The translations under genes were made by a program, and so were the position numbers. DNA of 34,046 nucleotides, taken from Actinomadura fibrosa (GTDB taxonomy: Bacteria > Actinomycetota > Actinomycetes > Streptosporangiales > Streptosporangiaceae). A model generated the notes under the pieces. It saw only the letters and a program-made list of their open reading frames with translations. It had not been told where the DNA came from and searched no databases. Location: positions 1 through 34,046 of the forward strand of contig NZ_CAACUY010000084.1 of the NCBI RefSeq assembly GCF_900659615.1, read 5' to 3'. Positions 1 through 9,458 of this stretch are shown here, piece after piece; position 1 is the first letter of the stretch; each line of letters starts with the position of its first letter.

Positions 1-129
1 CCGCCGCCAGCGCGGCCAGGGCCTCGGCGCCGCGGCCCGCGAGCCCCGCGCCCCGTCCGAGGATCCGGTTCATGCCGAGGGTGAGGACGACGGCCGCGTC
101 CAGGGCGATGTCGGCCTCGACGCCGCTGC

Positions 130-133
<4 letters not shown>
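1..133 (-). CDS. Unknown protein, N-terminal 44 residues only
   Basis: The frame opens with ATG at 131-133 and runs off the left edge of the window. A strong ribosome binding site, GGAGG, lies six bases before the start, inside the end of the upstream kinase gene. Its ATG overlaps the kinase stop codon (ATGA), so the two genes are probably translationally coupled. The visible peptide begins MSSGVEADIALDAAVV and is rich in Ala, Leu and Gly, with no motif I recognise. It could be a helical or membrane-associated protein working with the kinase, but nothing visible allows a function to be named. Confidence 0.6.
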
Positions 134-2592
<2,459 letters not shown>

Positions 2593-2599
2593 GTCCCGT

Positions 2600-3100
2600 C
2601 TAGCTCTTGTCCTTGATGACCCGCAGATACTCGACGCCCTTGAAGCGGACCACGACCGCCTCCATGAAGATGCGCGCGAGGATCGCCTCGAAGAACCACA
2701 CCACGGGCGACGAGCACATGATGATCAGGCCGAGCAGCCAGCCGTTGCGCAGCTGCGCCACCCAGATCCCGATCGCCACCACCGACAGGGCGGACAGGCT
2801 GATCAGCAGCAGCGACAGGATGTAGAAGAGCTTGATGAGCTTCGGCGTGACCAGATGGTTGAAGTTGGCGTCGAAGAGGGCGCCGACCAGGCCCTTCTCG
2901 GAACGTTCCGCCGTCGGCCATTCCTGGGATGGGTTCTGGGGGCCGAAACCCTGGGGGCCGCCTTGGGGCGGGCCGGACGGGCGGGGGCCGGGGATGTGGC
3001 CCGGTGGCTGGTGCGGGGGAGGCGGCGGCCCGTACGGTCCGCCCGGCGGGCCGGGCGCCGGTGGGCGCGGTGAGTTGCCGGGGTCCGATGGGTGCGTCAT
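2600..3100 (-). CDS. DUF4282 family small membrane protein
   Basis: The protein has 166 residues. Residues 1-62 are a Pro/Gly-rich, presumably disordered cytoplasmic tail. Residues 67-164 resemble the DUF4282 family: a short amphipathic stretch (LVGALFDANFNHLVTPKLIK), two hydrophobic segments at about 90-112 and 119-143, and a conserved-looking end (FEAILARIFMEAVVVRF). The ATG at 3098-3100 is preceded by GGAG nine bases upstream, which supports this start. The gene lies seven bases before the kinase gene, with which it is probably co-transcribed. The molecular role of this family is not established. Proline-rich tails on small actinobacterial membrane proteins are common and do not define a function. 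Confidence 0.75.
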   Translation of the reverse strand: MTHPSDPGNSPRPPAPGPPGGPYGPPPPPHQPPGHIPGPRPSGPPQGGPQGFGPQNPSQEWPTAERSEKGLVGALFDANFNHLVTPKLIKLFYILSLLLISLSALSVVAIGIWVAQLRNGWLLGLIIMCSSPVVWFFEAILARIFMEAVVVRFKGVEYLRVIKDKS

Positions 3101-3198
3101 CGCCGTCGTCTCCAGGGTGGGGCCGCCTACAGGAAGACTCTAGAGCCTGCGGCCGCATCGTGCCGGTAGGCCGCCGCTCGGACGGGATCTGGGCGGGG

Positions 3199-4788
3199 TC
3201 ACTTGCAGGGGTTCTTCTGGCCCGCTTTGACGCCGCCGGTGACCTTGAGGGCGGGCGGGGTGAGGCGCGCGCCGTTCTTCCCGATGACGAGCCGCACCCC
3301 GTCCTGCGGAGCCTTCGCGTCCGCGGAGAGAAGGGCGTCCGGGACGATCCTCGCCAGCGCGGACGCCTGCGCCTCGGCGGACGGCGCGTACACGATGCGG
3401 CTCTCCGGCGCGGCGGCGGTCTTCTCGACCTTCGCCGCGACGTCGAACCCTCGCTTGCCGAGCTGGCGCGCGACCTGGTCGATGAGCTTGCGGTCGCCGC
3501 CGCCGTCCACGACGGTCACCTTGACCTTCGCGGGCGCGGGCGGCTGCTGCTCGGGCTTCTGCGGCGCGGGCGGCTCGGCGGGCAGGTCGTTGTCGTACCG
3601 GATGGCGTCGAACAGCGGCTTGGCGCGCTTCTGGTCCCACTGGACGCGGTTCGGGTCGGGCGCGTAGCCCTCGACGGGCACCGTCACGAACCGCACCTGT
3701 CCGGCGCTCATGCCCTTGAGGCCGTCCGCGAGCTTCCGCATCGTGGACAGGTCGAGGTCGTCGTCGGTCGTCATCGACTTCGTCGCGGCCTTGAGGAACT
3801 TGTAGGTCTTGGCGGGGTCGGACAGCACGGACCCGCTCGTGGCCTTGTCGACGACGGACGCCATGAACTTCTGCTGCCGCTCGATGCGTTCGAGGTCGGA
3901 CCCGTCGCCGAGCGAGTACCGGGCCCGCACGTAGCCGAGGGCCTGCTCGCCCTTGACGGTCTGCTTGCCGGCCTTCAGGTGCAGTTCCGCGCGCGGGTCG
4001 TCGACGGGCTTGTCGACGCAGATCTCGACGCCGCCGAGCGTGTCCACCATCCGCTTGAAGCCGGAGAAGTCCACTTGGACGAAGTGGTCGATGTGGATGC
4101 CGGTCAGCGACTCCAGCATCTTCCACGTGCACGTCGGACCGGCGTAGGCGAACGCGGAGTTCAGCATCCCGAACTGGGCAGGGACGGTGCCGCCCTTCGC
4201 CTTCTTGCACTCGGGGATCTTCACCATGGAGTCGCGCGGGAAGCTGATCCCGATCGCCTGGTCGCGGTTGGGGGACAGGTGCAGCAGGATCGCCGTGTCG
4301 GACCTGGCCCCCGTCAGCCCGGCGGCCGCGCCGTAGCGGGCGTTGTCGCCCTCCCGCGTGTCCGACCCGATGAGCAGGATGTTCAGGCTCTTGTTCAGCT
4401 TCTTCGGACGGTTGGTCCCGAGCTGGTCGCCGACGTGCTGCTGCTCGATGCCGCCCATCAGGTCGTAGTAGAGGCCCACGGCGCCCGCGCCGGCGATGAG
4501 CACCAGGGCCGCGACGGCGATCGCGGTGCGCCGGAGGATCTTCTGCCTCCGGCTGCGCGTCCTGCCTTCTCCGGGAGCCTTGTCGCCGGTCTCGGTCGGC
4601 GCGGTTCCCGCCTCGTCGTCCGGAGCGTCTTCGCCGTCCGCGGGCGCGTCCTTCGCCGGGGCTTCCTGCGCGGACGCGTCCTCGGCGGGTGCGTCCTTCG
4701 CGGACGCGTCGTCCGTGGGTGCGTCCTTGGCAGGGGGTGCGGCGGTGTCCGCCGCGAGGTCGTCGCGGTCCGGGTCTTCGTCGCTCAT
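3199..4788 (-). CDS. LCP (LytR-CpsA-Psr) family cell-wall glycopolymer ligase
   Basis: The protein has 529 residues. LCP proteins transfer undecaprenyl-phosphate-linked glycopolymers onto peptidoglycan outside the cell. Residues 1-75 form a cytoplasmic tail rich in Ala, Asp and Pro with imperfect KDAPAxDASA repeats. A basic stretch (RTRSRRQKILRR) precedes one membrane helix at about 88-108. The LCP domain spans about 134-330: it opens with LNILLIGSDTR, contains ISFPRDSMV at 181-189, and includes the Arg-rich YVRARYSLGDGSDLERIERQQ segment seen in the family. A Pro-rich linker at 403-420 leads to a LytR_C-type domain at 421-507. The ATG at 4786-4788 is the only plausible start and its ribosome binding site is weak. 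It lies about 180 bases downstream of the thioesterase on the same strand. The gene is probably housekeeping and marks the cluster edge, although glycopolymer attachment has not been tested. Confidence 0.9.
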   Translation of the reverse strand: MSDEDPDRDDLAADTAAPPAKDAPTDDASAKDAPAEDASAQEAPAKDAPADGEDAPDDEAGTAPTETGDKAPGEGRTRSRRQKILRRTAIAVAALVLIAGAGAVGLYYDLMGGIEQQHVGDQLGTNRPKKLNKSLNILLIGSDTREGDNARYGAAAGLTGARSDTAILLHLSPNRDQAIGISFPRDSMVKIPECKKAKGGTVPAQFGMLNSAFAYAGPTCTWKMLESLTGIHIDHFVQVDFSGFKRMVDTLGGVEICVDKPVDDPRAELHLKAGKQTVKGEQALGYVRARYSLGDGSDLERIERQQKFMASVVDKATSGSVLSDPAKTYKFLKAATKSMTTDDDLDLSTMRKLADGLKGMSAGQVRFVTVPVEGYAPDPNRVQWDQKRAKPLFDAIRYDNDLPAEPPAPQKPEQQPPAPAKVKVTVVDGGGDRKLIDQVARQLGKRGFDVAAKVEKTAAAPESRIVYAPSAEAQASALARIVPDALLSADAKAPQDGVRLVIGKNGARLTPPALKVTGGVKAGQKNPCK

Positions 4789-4945
4789 CCGGTCCCGTTT
4801 CGGCCAGGCCCCGTCCAGGGCGCATGATCTAGGTGACTTGTCAGTTTACGAAGGGTTCGGCGGACATGGTCCGCACGTCCTCTTCGTTGGATGCGCGACG
4901 GGCGCGATCTGTTGACATGATCACCGAAGTCGGGATCGGCGGTGG

Positions 4946-4968
4946 ACGGCCTCGACGGCCGCGGCCGT
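4946..4968 (-). terminator. Possible GC hairpin after the thioesterase gene
   Basis: Arms ACGGCC (4946-4951) and GGCCGT (4963-4968) can pair immediately after the thioesterase stop codon on the minus strand. The outer loop is GC-rich and permits an alternative, shorter hairpin. No T-run follows, so a terminator role is only suggested. The rest of the 180-base gap up to the LCP start holds no gene I can support and no convincing promoter. Confidence 0.25.
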
Positions 4969-5750
4969 CACTTCACGTGGTTCGCGAGGACCTCGCTGAG
5001 GCGCTCGATGGTGAGGGCGGGGGAGGCGGTCAGGTAGAAGTGGCCGCCCTCGAACACGTGCATGGCGAACTCGCCGGTGGTGTGCGTGCTCCACGCCCGC
5101 GCCTCGTCCAGCGCGACGTGGGGGTCGGAGTCGCCGACGAAGACGGTGAGCGGGCAGCCGACGGTCGCGCCGAGCTCGCCGCGGTAGGTCTCGATGGCGG
5201 TGTAGTCGGCGCGCACCGCCGGGAGGAACAGGCGCAGCAGCTCCTCGTCCTCCAGGAGGCTCGCGTCCGTGCCGCTCAGCGCGCGCAGCTCGGCGATCAC
5301 GCCGGCGTCGTCGCGGCGGTGCACCGACTCCACCCGCGTCGTGGACGGCGCGCGGCGGCCCGAGACGACCAGCGCGGCGGGCTGCGGGTCCAGCCGCCGG
5401 GCGACCTCGAAGGCCAGCGTCGCGCCCATGCTGTGGCCGAAGAAGACCATCGGCGCGTCCGCCCGGGTGCGCAGTGCCGCGGCGGCCCGGTCGGCGAGCA
5501 CGGCGATGTCGGTGACCGGCGGCTCGGCCCGGCGGTCCTGGCGGCCGGGGTACTGCACCGCCAGCACCTCGACGCGCTTCGCGAGCGCCGGGGAGCGCCG
5601 CAGCGCGGTCGAGACGGGGAAGTAGAAGCTCGCCGAGCCGCCGGCGTGCGGGAAGCACACCAGCCGCAGCGCGGCCCCGGGGACGGGGTGGAAGCACCTG
5701 AGCCAGGCGTCGGCGGCGGTGTCCCGGCCGGTCGCGACGGTCTCGGTCAT
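4968..5750 (-). CDS. Type II (stand-alone) thioesterase of the polyketide cluster
   Basis: The protein has 260 residues, the usual size for the external thioesterases of PKS and NRPS clusters. These hydrolyse aberrant acyl groups from stalled carrier proteins and so restore the assembly line. It is an alpha/beta hydrolase: an oxyanion-region motif FPHAGG at about 33-38, a nucleophile elbow GHSMG with Ser107, an acid in GDSDPH (probably Asp209) and His237 in EGGHFYL complete the triad. The ATG at 5748-5750 is chosen because AGAGGAG lies eight bases upstream; a GTG 30 bases earlier has no comparable site. It diverges from the regulator gene. The motif upstream of it is shared with PKS gene 1, which suggests co-regulation. 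A role in releasing the finished product is less likely than editing. Confidence 0.92.
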   Translation of the reverse strand: MTETVATGRDTAADAWLRCFHPVPGAALRLVCFPHAGGSASFYFPVSTALRRSPALAKRVEVLAVQYPGRQDRRAEPPVTDIAVLADRAAAALRTRADAPMVFFGHSMGATLAFEVARRLDPQPAALVVSGRRAPSTTRVESVHRRDDAGVIAELRALSGTDASLLEDEELLRLFLPAVRADYTAIETYRGELGATVGCPLTVFVGDSDPHVALDEARAWSTHTTGEFAMHVFEGGHFYLTASPALTIERLSEVLANHVK

Positions 5751-5786
5751 GCGGTCTGCTCCTCTGGCCGGCGGCGTCACGCTCCC

Positions 5787-5834
5787 ATCCTGCGGCCGCG
5801 GACGGGCCGTCCCAACCCCCTACGGGCCCCTAAC
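5787..5834 (-). promoter_or_regulatory. Tandem TAGGGG operator and -10 box of the thioesterase gene
   Basis: Read on the minus strand, GTTAGGGGC (5826-5834) is followed after CCG by TAGGGGGTTGGG (5811-5822). The two TAGGGG cores are ten bases apart, about one helical turn. A possible -10 box, CAGGAT, lies at 5787-5792, 24 bases beyond the second core and about 40 bases before the ATG. Nearly the same arrangement precedes PKS gene 1. Direct repeats one turn apart fit an activator site near a -35 region. The in-cluster LAL protein is the obvious candidate, by inference only. Confidence 0.5.
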
Positions 5835-6073
5835 CGGGCGTACCGGAACGATCGCACTTTACCTCGCATACCACACGCGCGTCGCAGGGGACGCGCTCTT
5901 AATATGGAGTTAACGAATTGCTTCCCGGTCGCGGCCGGCCGGGATTCGCCGGTCCGCGGAACGGCGATCGGCGGCCGTCCCCGCGCCGCGGTATCGGTCG
6001 CCAGAGAACGGGACATGATCGACCAGTCCGGCCAAAAGCGGTCTTTCGATCGACCGTCGCGGGGCGACTCCGT

Positions 6074-6095
6074 TAACATATTAGAGATCATGTTA
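6074..6095. repeat. Inverted repeat TAACAT-N10-ATGTTA
   Basis: Perfect six-base arms (6074-6079 and 6090-6095) flank a ten-base spacer in the AT-richer part of the divergent region. The left arm overlaps a GTTAAC palindrome that also occurs at 5909-5914. The geometry suits a dimeric transcription factor, but arms this short can occur by chance. Confidence 0.35.
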
Positions 6096-6241
6096 CCGGC
6101 TCGATTCGGCCGATCACGTACCGCTTCCGAAGGGGCGCCGACGGGCGGCGGGCACGTGCACATGCACACCGGCGGCCCCGCCGGACGGCCTTCGAGCACG
6201 TCGCGCCCGCGTTCCGCACATCACTTCGCGCAGATAACGAC

Positions 6242-6272
6242 TTGACCAAGACGCGATCCCGTCGCGTATCTT
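6242..6272 (+). promoter_or_regulatory. Candidate promoter of the LAL regulator gene
   Basis: TTGACC at 6242-6247 and TATCTT at 6267-6272 resemble sigma-70-type -35 and -10 boxes with a 19-base spacer, slightly long. The spacer holds a perfect inverted repeat, ACGCGA-TCCCG-TCGCGT (6251-6267), which could be an operator. Transcription from here would give a leader of about 140 bases before the GTG start. No TAGGGG motif is present on this side. Confidence 0.35.
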
Positions 6273-6419
6273 CTGAGTGATCGCGTGGCAGGGTCCGCCG
6301 TTCTTTGAGAATGTTCCCCGACGTGTGCAGAGGTGCTGGCCGAATGCGGTCAGAGGATACGTGTTGAGCCATGCGTAACATCGGTCGGCCGACGGAGACC
6401 ACATCGAACGGGGGACGCG

Positions 6420-9224
6420 GTGTCTTTGATCGAGCGCGAGATTCCGGAGAGTCAGCTCGATGACGTGCTCGCCGAGGCCGCGCGGGGGCAGGGGGCGGTC
6501 GCCGTCCTCGGCGGGCCGCCCGCCACGGGGAAGACCGCGCTGCTGTGGCGGCTGGCCGAACGCGCGGCCGCGGCGGGGGCCGTGGTCCTGAGCGCGACGG
6601 GCTCCGGCGAGGAGCACGGCCGTCCGTACGGCACGCTCGGCCAGCTCTTCCCCGACGCCGGGACCGCCTGGCGCGACCCGGCGCGGGCGCTGCACGCCGC
6701 CGTGACGGACCTCGCGGCCCGCGCCACGGTGCTCATCATCGTGGACGACCTCCAGCACACCGACGAGGAGTCGCTGCGCTGCCTGCGGTACCTGACGCAC
6801 CGCATCACCTCCGACCGGGTCGCCGTCGTCATGGCGTGGGAGAACCGGCTCGGGCAGGAGCAGTCGCCGACCCTCCAGGAGCTCGTCTACCGCCCGAACG
6901 TGCGGTGGCTGCACCTGCGGCCGCTGTCCCAGGACGGCGTGCGCCGCCTCGTCGCCGAGCGCCACGGCCCCGCGGGCGCCGCGGCGAAGGCCGCCGCCTA
7001 CCACGCGCTCACCGGCGGCAACCCGCTGCTGACCGCCGCCCTGCTCCGCGACAACACCCCCGCCGCCGGCACCGCACGGCCCGCCGAAAAGGCCCAGGGG
7101 AGTGTTGTCAGGAAGGCCCAGCGGGGTGCCGAGGCTAAAGAGGGCAGCGGCAGCGGTGCGGCGGCCGGGGAGGTGGTCGGCGCCGGTCCCGCCTATGCGC
7201 AGGCGGTGCTGGTCTGCCTCCACCGCATGGGCCCGGAGGTCACGCGCATCGCCCGCAACGTCGCGCTGCTGGACGACCCCGTCGACCCGCACCTGCTGGC
7301 CCGCCTCACCGGTGCCGGCGGCGGGCTGGTCCGGCGCACCGTCCGGCATCTCACCGAGGCCGGTCTGCTGGACGGGCCGCGGTTCCGGCATCCCGCCGCG
7401 CGCCAGGCGATCCTCGAAGGACTGCACGCGAAGGACGAGGCCGAGCTCCGCCGCCGGGCCGCGCGCCTGCTCCACGACGAGGGCGCGCCCGCCGGGACCG
7501 TGGCCCGGCAGCTCCTGCACGCCGGGCCGCTCAAAGAGGACTGGGTGCCGCCCGTCCTGGAGGAGGCCGCCCGCCAGGCCCTCCACCGCGGCGACGTCGC
7601 CTGCGCGGTGCGCTGCCTCAGGATCGCCAGCGAGTCCTGCACGGTCGAGACGGAGCGCTACTCCCTCAAGGCGAAGCTCGCCGCCGTCCACTGGCTGGTG
7701 CGCCCGGCGACGTCCGCCCCGGCGTTCACGGCGCTGAAGGCACCGATCATGGCGGGGAAGGTCAGGCCCGACTGCGCGCTGGAGGTCGCCCAGGCGATGC
7801 TCTGGTACCTCCGCTTCGACGACGCCGCCGACGTGATCGGCCGGGTCGGCGAGCCCCGCGCCGGTGACCCCGGCACCGCCGTCATGGCGGGCATCACCCG
7901 CCTGACCGTGGAGACCATGTTCCCCGGCGTCGGCACCGGCCCGCGCACCGCGCCCGCCGCGGACGCCGAGCGCCCGCCGCCGATGGCCGCGCCGGAGCTG
8001 AGGGCGCTGGAGACCCTGTCCGCCGTGCTGCGGCAGTCCGCCGACGACCAGGTCATCGCCCAGGCCGAGCAGGTCCTCCAGGGCAGCCACTGCAACGTCG
8101 GCTCGCTCATGGCGATCGGCCCGTCCCTGCTCAGCCTCATCTACGCCGACCGGCTGGAGTCGGCCGCCGCCTGGTGCGACCGCTTCCTCGCCGACACGGG
8201 CACCCCCGACGGCTCCGACGGCGAGGACGGCGCGTGGCAGACCTTCCTCGGCGGGTTCAGCGCCCTGGTCGCCCTGCGCACGGGCCACCTGGACGCGGCC
8301 GTCGAGCGCGCCGGCCGCGTCCTCGACCGGATCGGCCGGCACGGCTGGAACGCCACCACCGTCCTCGCCCTGGCGACGCAGGCCGAGGCGTACACCGCCC
8401 TCGGCGACCACGCCGCCGCGGCCGGGCTGTTCGCCGAGCCCGTCCCCGTCGAGGTGTTCAGCACCACCGCGGGCCTCCACTACCTGTACGCCCGCGGCCG
8501 CCACCATCTCGCGAACGAGCGCGAGCACGCCGCCCTCGCCGACTTCATGGCCTGCGGCGAGCACATGCTGCACTGGGACATCGACACCCCGTCCCTCGTG
8601 CCATGGCGGACCGCCGCCGCCGAGGCCCGGCTCCGGCTCGGCGAACACGACGGCGCCGCCGACCTCGCCGCCGAGCAGCTCGGCGGGTTCCGGGCGGAGC
8701 TGCCCCGCGCCCGCGGCATGACGCTGCGCTGCCTGGCCGCCGCCAGCCCGCCCGAGCGGCGCCCGGGGATCCTGGAGAGCGCGCTCCGGCCGCTGGAGCG
8801 CTCCGGCGCCCGCTACGAGCTGGCCCAGGCGCTGACCGACCTCGGCGCGGCCTACCACGAACTCGGCGACCGGCCCCGCGCGCAGGCCGCGACACGGCGG
8901 GCCCGGCGGCTCGCCAAGAGCTGCAACGCCCGGGACCTCTACGAGGAGGCGCCCGCCCCCCACGCCCCTGTGGTGCGCGCCACCGGCGGCGGCAGGGTCA
9001 TCCCGATCCACCACAGCGACGCCTACGGCGACCTCAGCGACTCCGAGCGCCGCGTCGCGCTGCTCGCCGTCCAGGGGTTCAGCAACCGCGAGATCGCCGG
9101 GAAGCTGTTCGTCACGGTCAGCACCGTCGAGCAGCACCTGACCCGCGTCTACCGCAAGATGAAGGTCCGCAACCGCGCGGAGCTCCCCACGGTCCTCCGC
9201 CTGGAGGACGTCGAGGCCGTCTGA
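6420..9224 (+). CDS. LAL-family (large ATP-binding LuxR) transcriptional regulator
   Basis: The protein has 934 residues, the usual size for LAL regulators, which commonly act as pathway-specific activators of macrolide and polyene PKS clusters. A Walker A motif GGPPATGKT is at 31-39 and a Walker B-like TVLIIVDD at about 103-110, marking an N-terminal ATPase module. The middle is Ala/Leu-rich and helical, TPR-like. The C-terminal 65 residues form a LuxR-type helix-turn-helix (LSDSERRVALLAVQGFSNREIAGKLF, then VSTVEQHLTRVYRKM). The GTG start at 6420 is chosen because GGGGGA lies four bases upstream and the family similarity begins here; an in-frame start at 6333 would add 29 unrelated residues. 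No TTA codon was noticed. The gene lies between the two genes that share the TAGGGG motif and is followed by a strong hairpin. Confidence 0.93.
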   Translation: MSLIEREIPESQLDDVLAEAARGQGAVAVLGGPPATGKTALLWRLAERAAAAGAVVLSATGSGEEHGRPYGTLGQLFPDAGTAWRDPARALHAAVTDLAARATVLIIVDDLQHTDEESLRCLRYLTHRITSDRVAVVMAWENRLGQEQSPTLQELVYRPNVRWLHLRPLSQDGVRRLVAERHGPAGAAAKAAAYHALTGGNPLLTAALLRDNTPAAGTARPAEKAQGSVVRKAQRGAEAKEGSGSGAAAGEVVGAGPAYAQAVLVCLHRMGPEVTRIARNVALLDDPVDPHLLARLTGAGGGLVRRTVRHLTEAGLLDGPRFRHPAARQAILEGLHAKDEAELRRRAARLLHDEGAPAGTVARQLLHAGPLKEDWVPPVLEEAARQALHRGDVACAVRCLRIASESCTVETERYSLKAKLAAVHWLVRPATSAPAFTALKAPIMAGKVRPDCALEVAQAMLWYLRFDDAADVIGRVGEPRAGDPGTAVMAGITRLTVETMFPGVGTGPRTAPAADAERPPPMAAPELRALETLSAVLRQSADDQVIAQAEQVLQGSHCNVGSLMAIGPSLLSLIYADRLESAAAWCDRFLADTGTPDGSDGEDGAWQTFLGGFSALVALRTGHLDAAVERAGRVLDRIGRHGWNATTVLALATQAEAYTALGDHAAAAGLFAEPVPVEVFSTTAGLHYLYARGRHHLANEREHAALADFMACGEHMLHWDIDTPSLVPWRTAAAEARLRLGEHDGAADLAAEQLGGFRAELPRARGMTLRCLAAASPPERRPGILESALRPLERSGARYELAQALTDLGAAYHELGDRPRAQAATRRARRLAKSCNARDLYEEAPAPHAPVVRATGGGRVIPIHHSDAYGDLSDSERRVALLAVQGFSNREIAGKLFVTVSTVEQHLTRVYRKMKVRNRAELPTVLRLEDVEAV

Positions 9225-9274
9225 CCCCGCCGACCCCGCCGACCCTCCGAACCCCGCGGACCCCGCCCCGCCGA

Positions 9275-9304
9275 GCCCCTGCCCGACCCCGACGGGCCAG
9301 GGGC
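9275..9304 (+). terminator. Strong GC hairpin after the LAL gene
   Basis: Arms GCCCCTGCCCG (9275-9285) and CGGGCCAGGGGC (9293-9304) pair over 11 base pairs with one bulged C and a seven-base loop, about 50 bases after the regulator stop codon. The following bases (TTCGTC) are only mildly T-rich. This is the type of GC-rich hairpin terminator common in actinomycetes. It would insulate the PKS promoter from regulator transcription. Confidence 0.6.
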
Positions 9305-9310
9305 TTCGTC

Positions 9311-9340
9311 GCGTCCGGGCCGCTCCGGGCCGCTCCGGGC
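9311..9340 (+). repeat. Three tandem 10-bp repeats upstream of the PKS operator
   Basis: The unit CGCTCCGGGC occurs exactly at 9321-9330 and 9331-9340, with an imperfect first copy GCGTCCGGGC at 9311-9320. The period equals one helical turn, and the block ends 11 bases before the TAGGGG motif. It may be an extended protein-binding array or simply low-complexity GC-rich sequence. Confidence 0.45.
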
Positions 9341-9351
9341 GGGCGGCCCAC

Positions 9352-9399
9352 GTTAGGGGCGGCTTAGGGGTTGGGGTGCTTTAGCGCCCTCCGTAGCGT
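9352..9399 (+). promoter_or_regulatory. Tandem TAGGGG operator and -10 box of PKS gene 1
   Basis: GTTAGGGGC (9352-9360) is followed after GGCT by TAGGGGTTGGGG (9365-9376), so the TAGGGG cores are 11 bases apart. A possible -10 box, TAGCGT (9394-9399), lies 23 bases after the second core. This places the start of transcription near 9406, about 53 bases before the GTG. The arrangement mirrors the one upstream of the thioesterase gene. Activation by the adjacent LAL protein is inferred. Confidence 0.5.
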
Positions 9400-9458
9400 G
9401 AAGCGCGAACACGGCGCAGTGTCGCATTCGGTGAATTATCGGACCGGGGTGGCTTTCG

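Larger units (their letters stand above)
5751..6419. other. Divergent intergenic control region
   Basis: These 669 bases separate the thioesterase (minus) from the LAL regulator (plus). The stretch from about 5850 to 6110 is visibly richer in A and T than the rest of the window. It contains a tandem TAGGGG motif facing the thioesterase, two GTTAAC palindromes (5909-5914 and 6072-6077), two copies of GATCGACC 31 bases apart (6017 and 6048), an inverted repeat at 6074-6095, and a candidate promoter at 6242-6272. The open frames crossing it have no family resemblance or good start sites. I read it as regulatory DNA, possibly with a transcribed leader. Confidence 0.6.

Noticed and set aside
3149..3174. 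Hairpin GCGGCC/GGCCGC downstream of the LCP gene as a terminator
   Set aside because: The stem is only six pairs with a 14-base loop and no T-run; such pairs are expected by chance at this GC content.
4662..4740. DNA tandem repeats in the LCP gene as a mobile or phase-variable element
   Set aside because: They encode imperfect KDAPAxDASA repeats in a low-complexity cytoplasmic tail, in frame, with divergent copies; no slippage tract is evident.
5777..6199. 140-codon minus-strand open frame upstream of the thioesterase
   Set aside because: The peptide has no recognisable features, and the frame covers the TAGGGG motif and promoter elements.
5903..6245. Possible small gene of 113 codons with two TTA codons in the divergent region (MELTNCFPV start)
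   Set aside because: It lacks a clear ribosome binding site, its composition looks like translated non-coding GC-rich DNA, and it crosses the AT-richer control elements. A bldA-controlled peptide cannot be excluded but is not supported.
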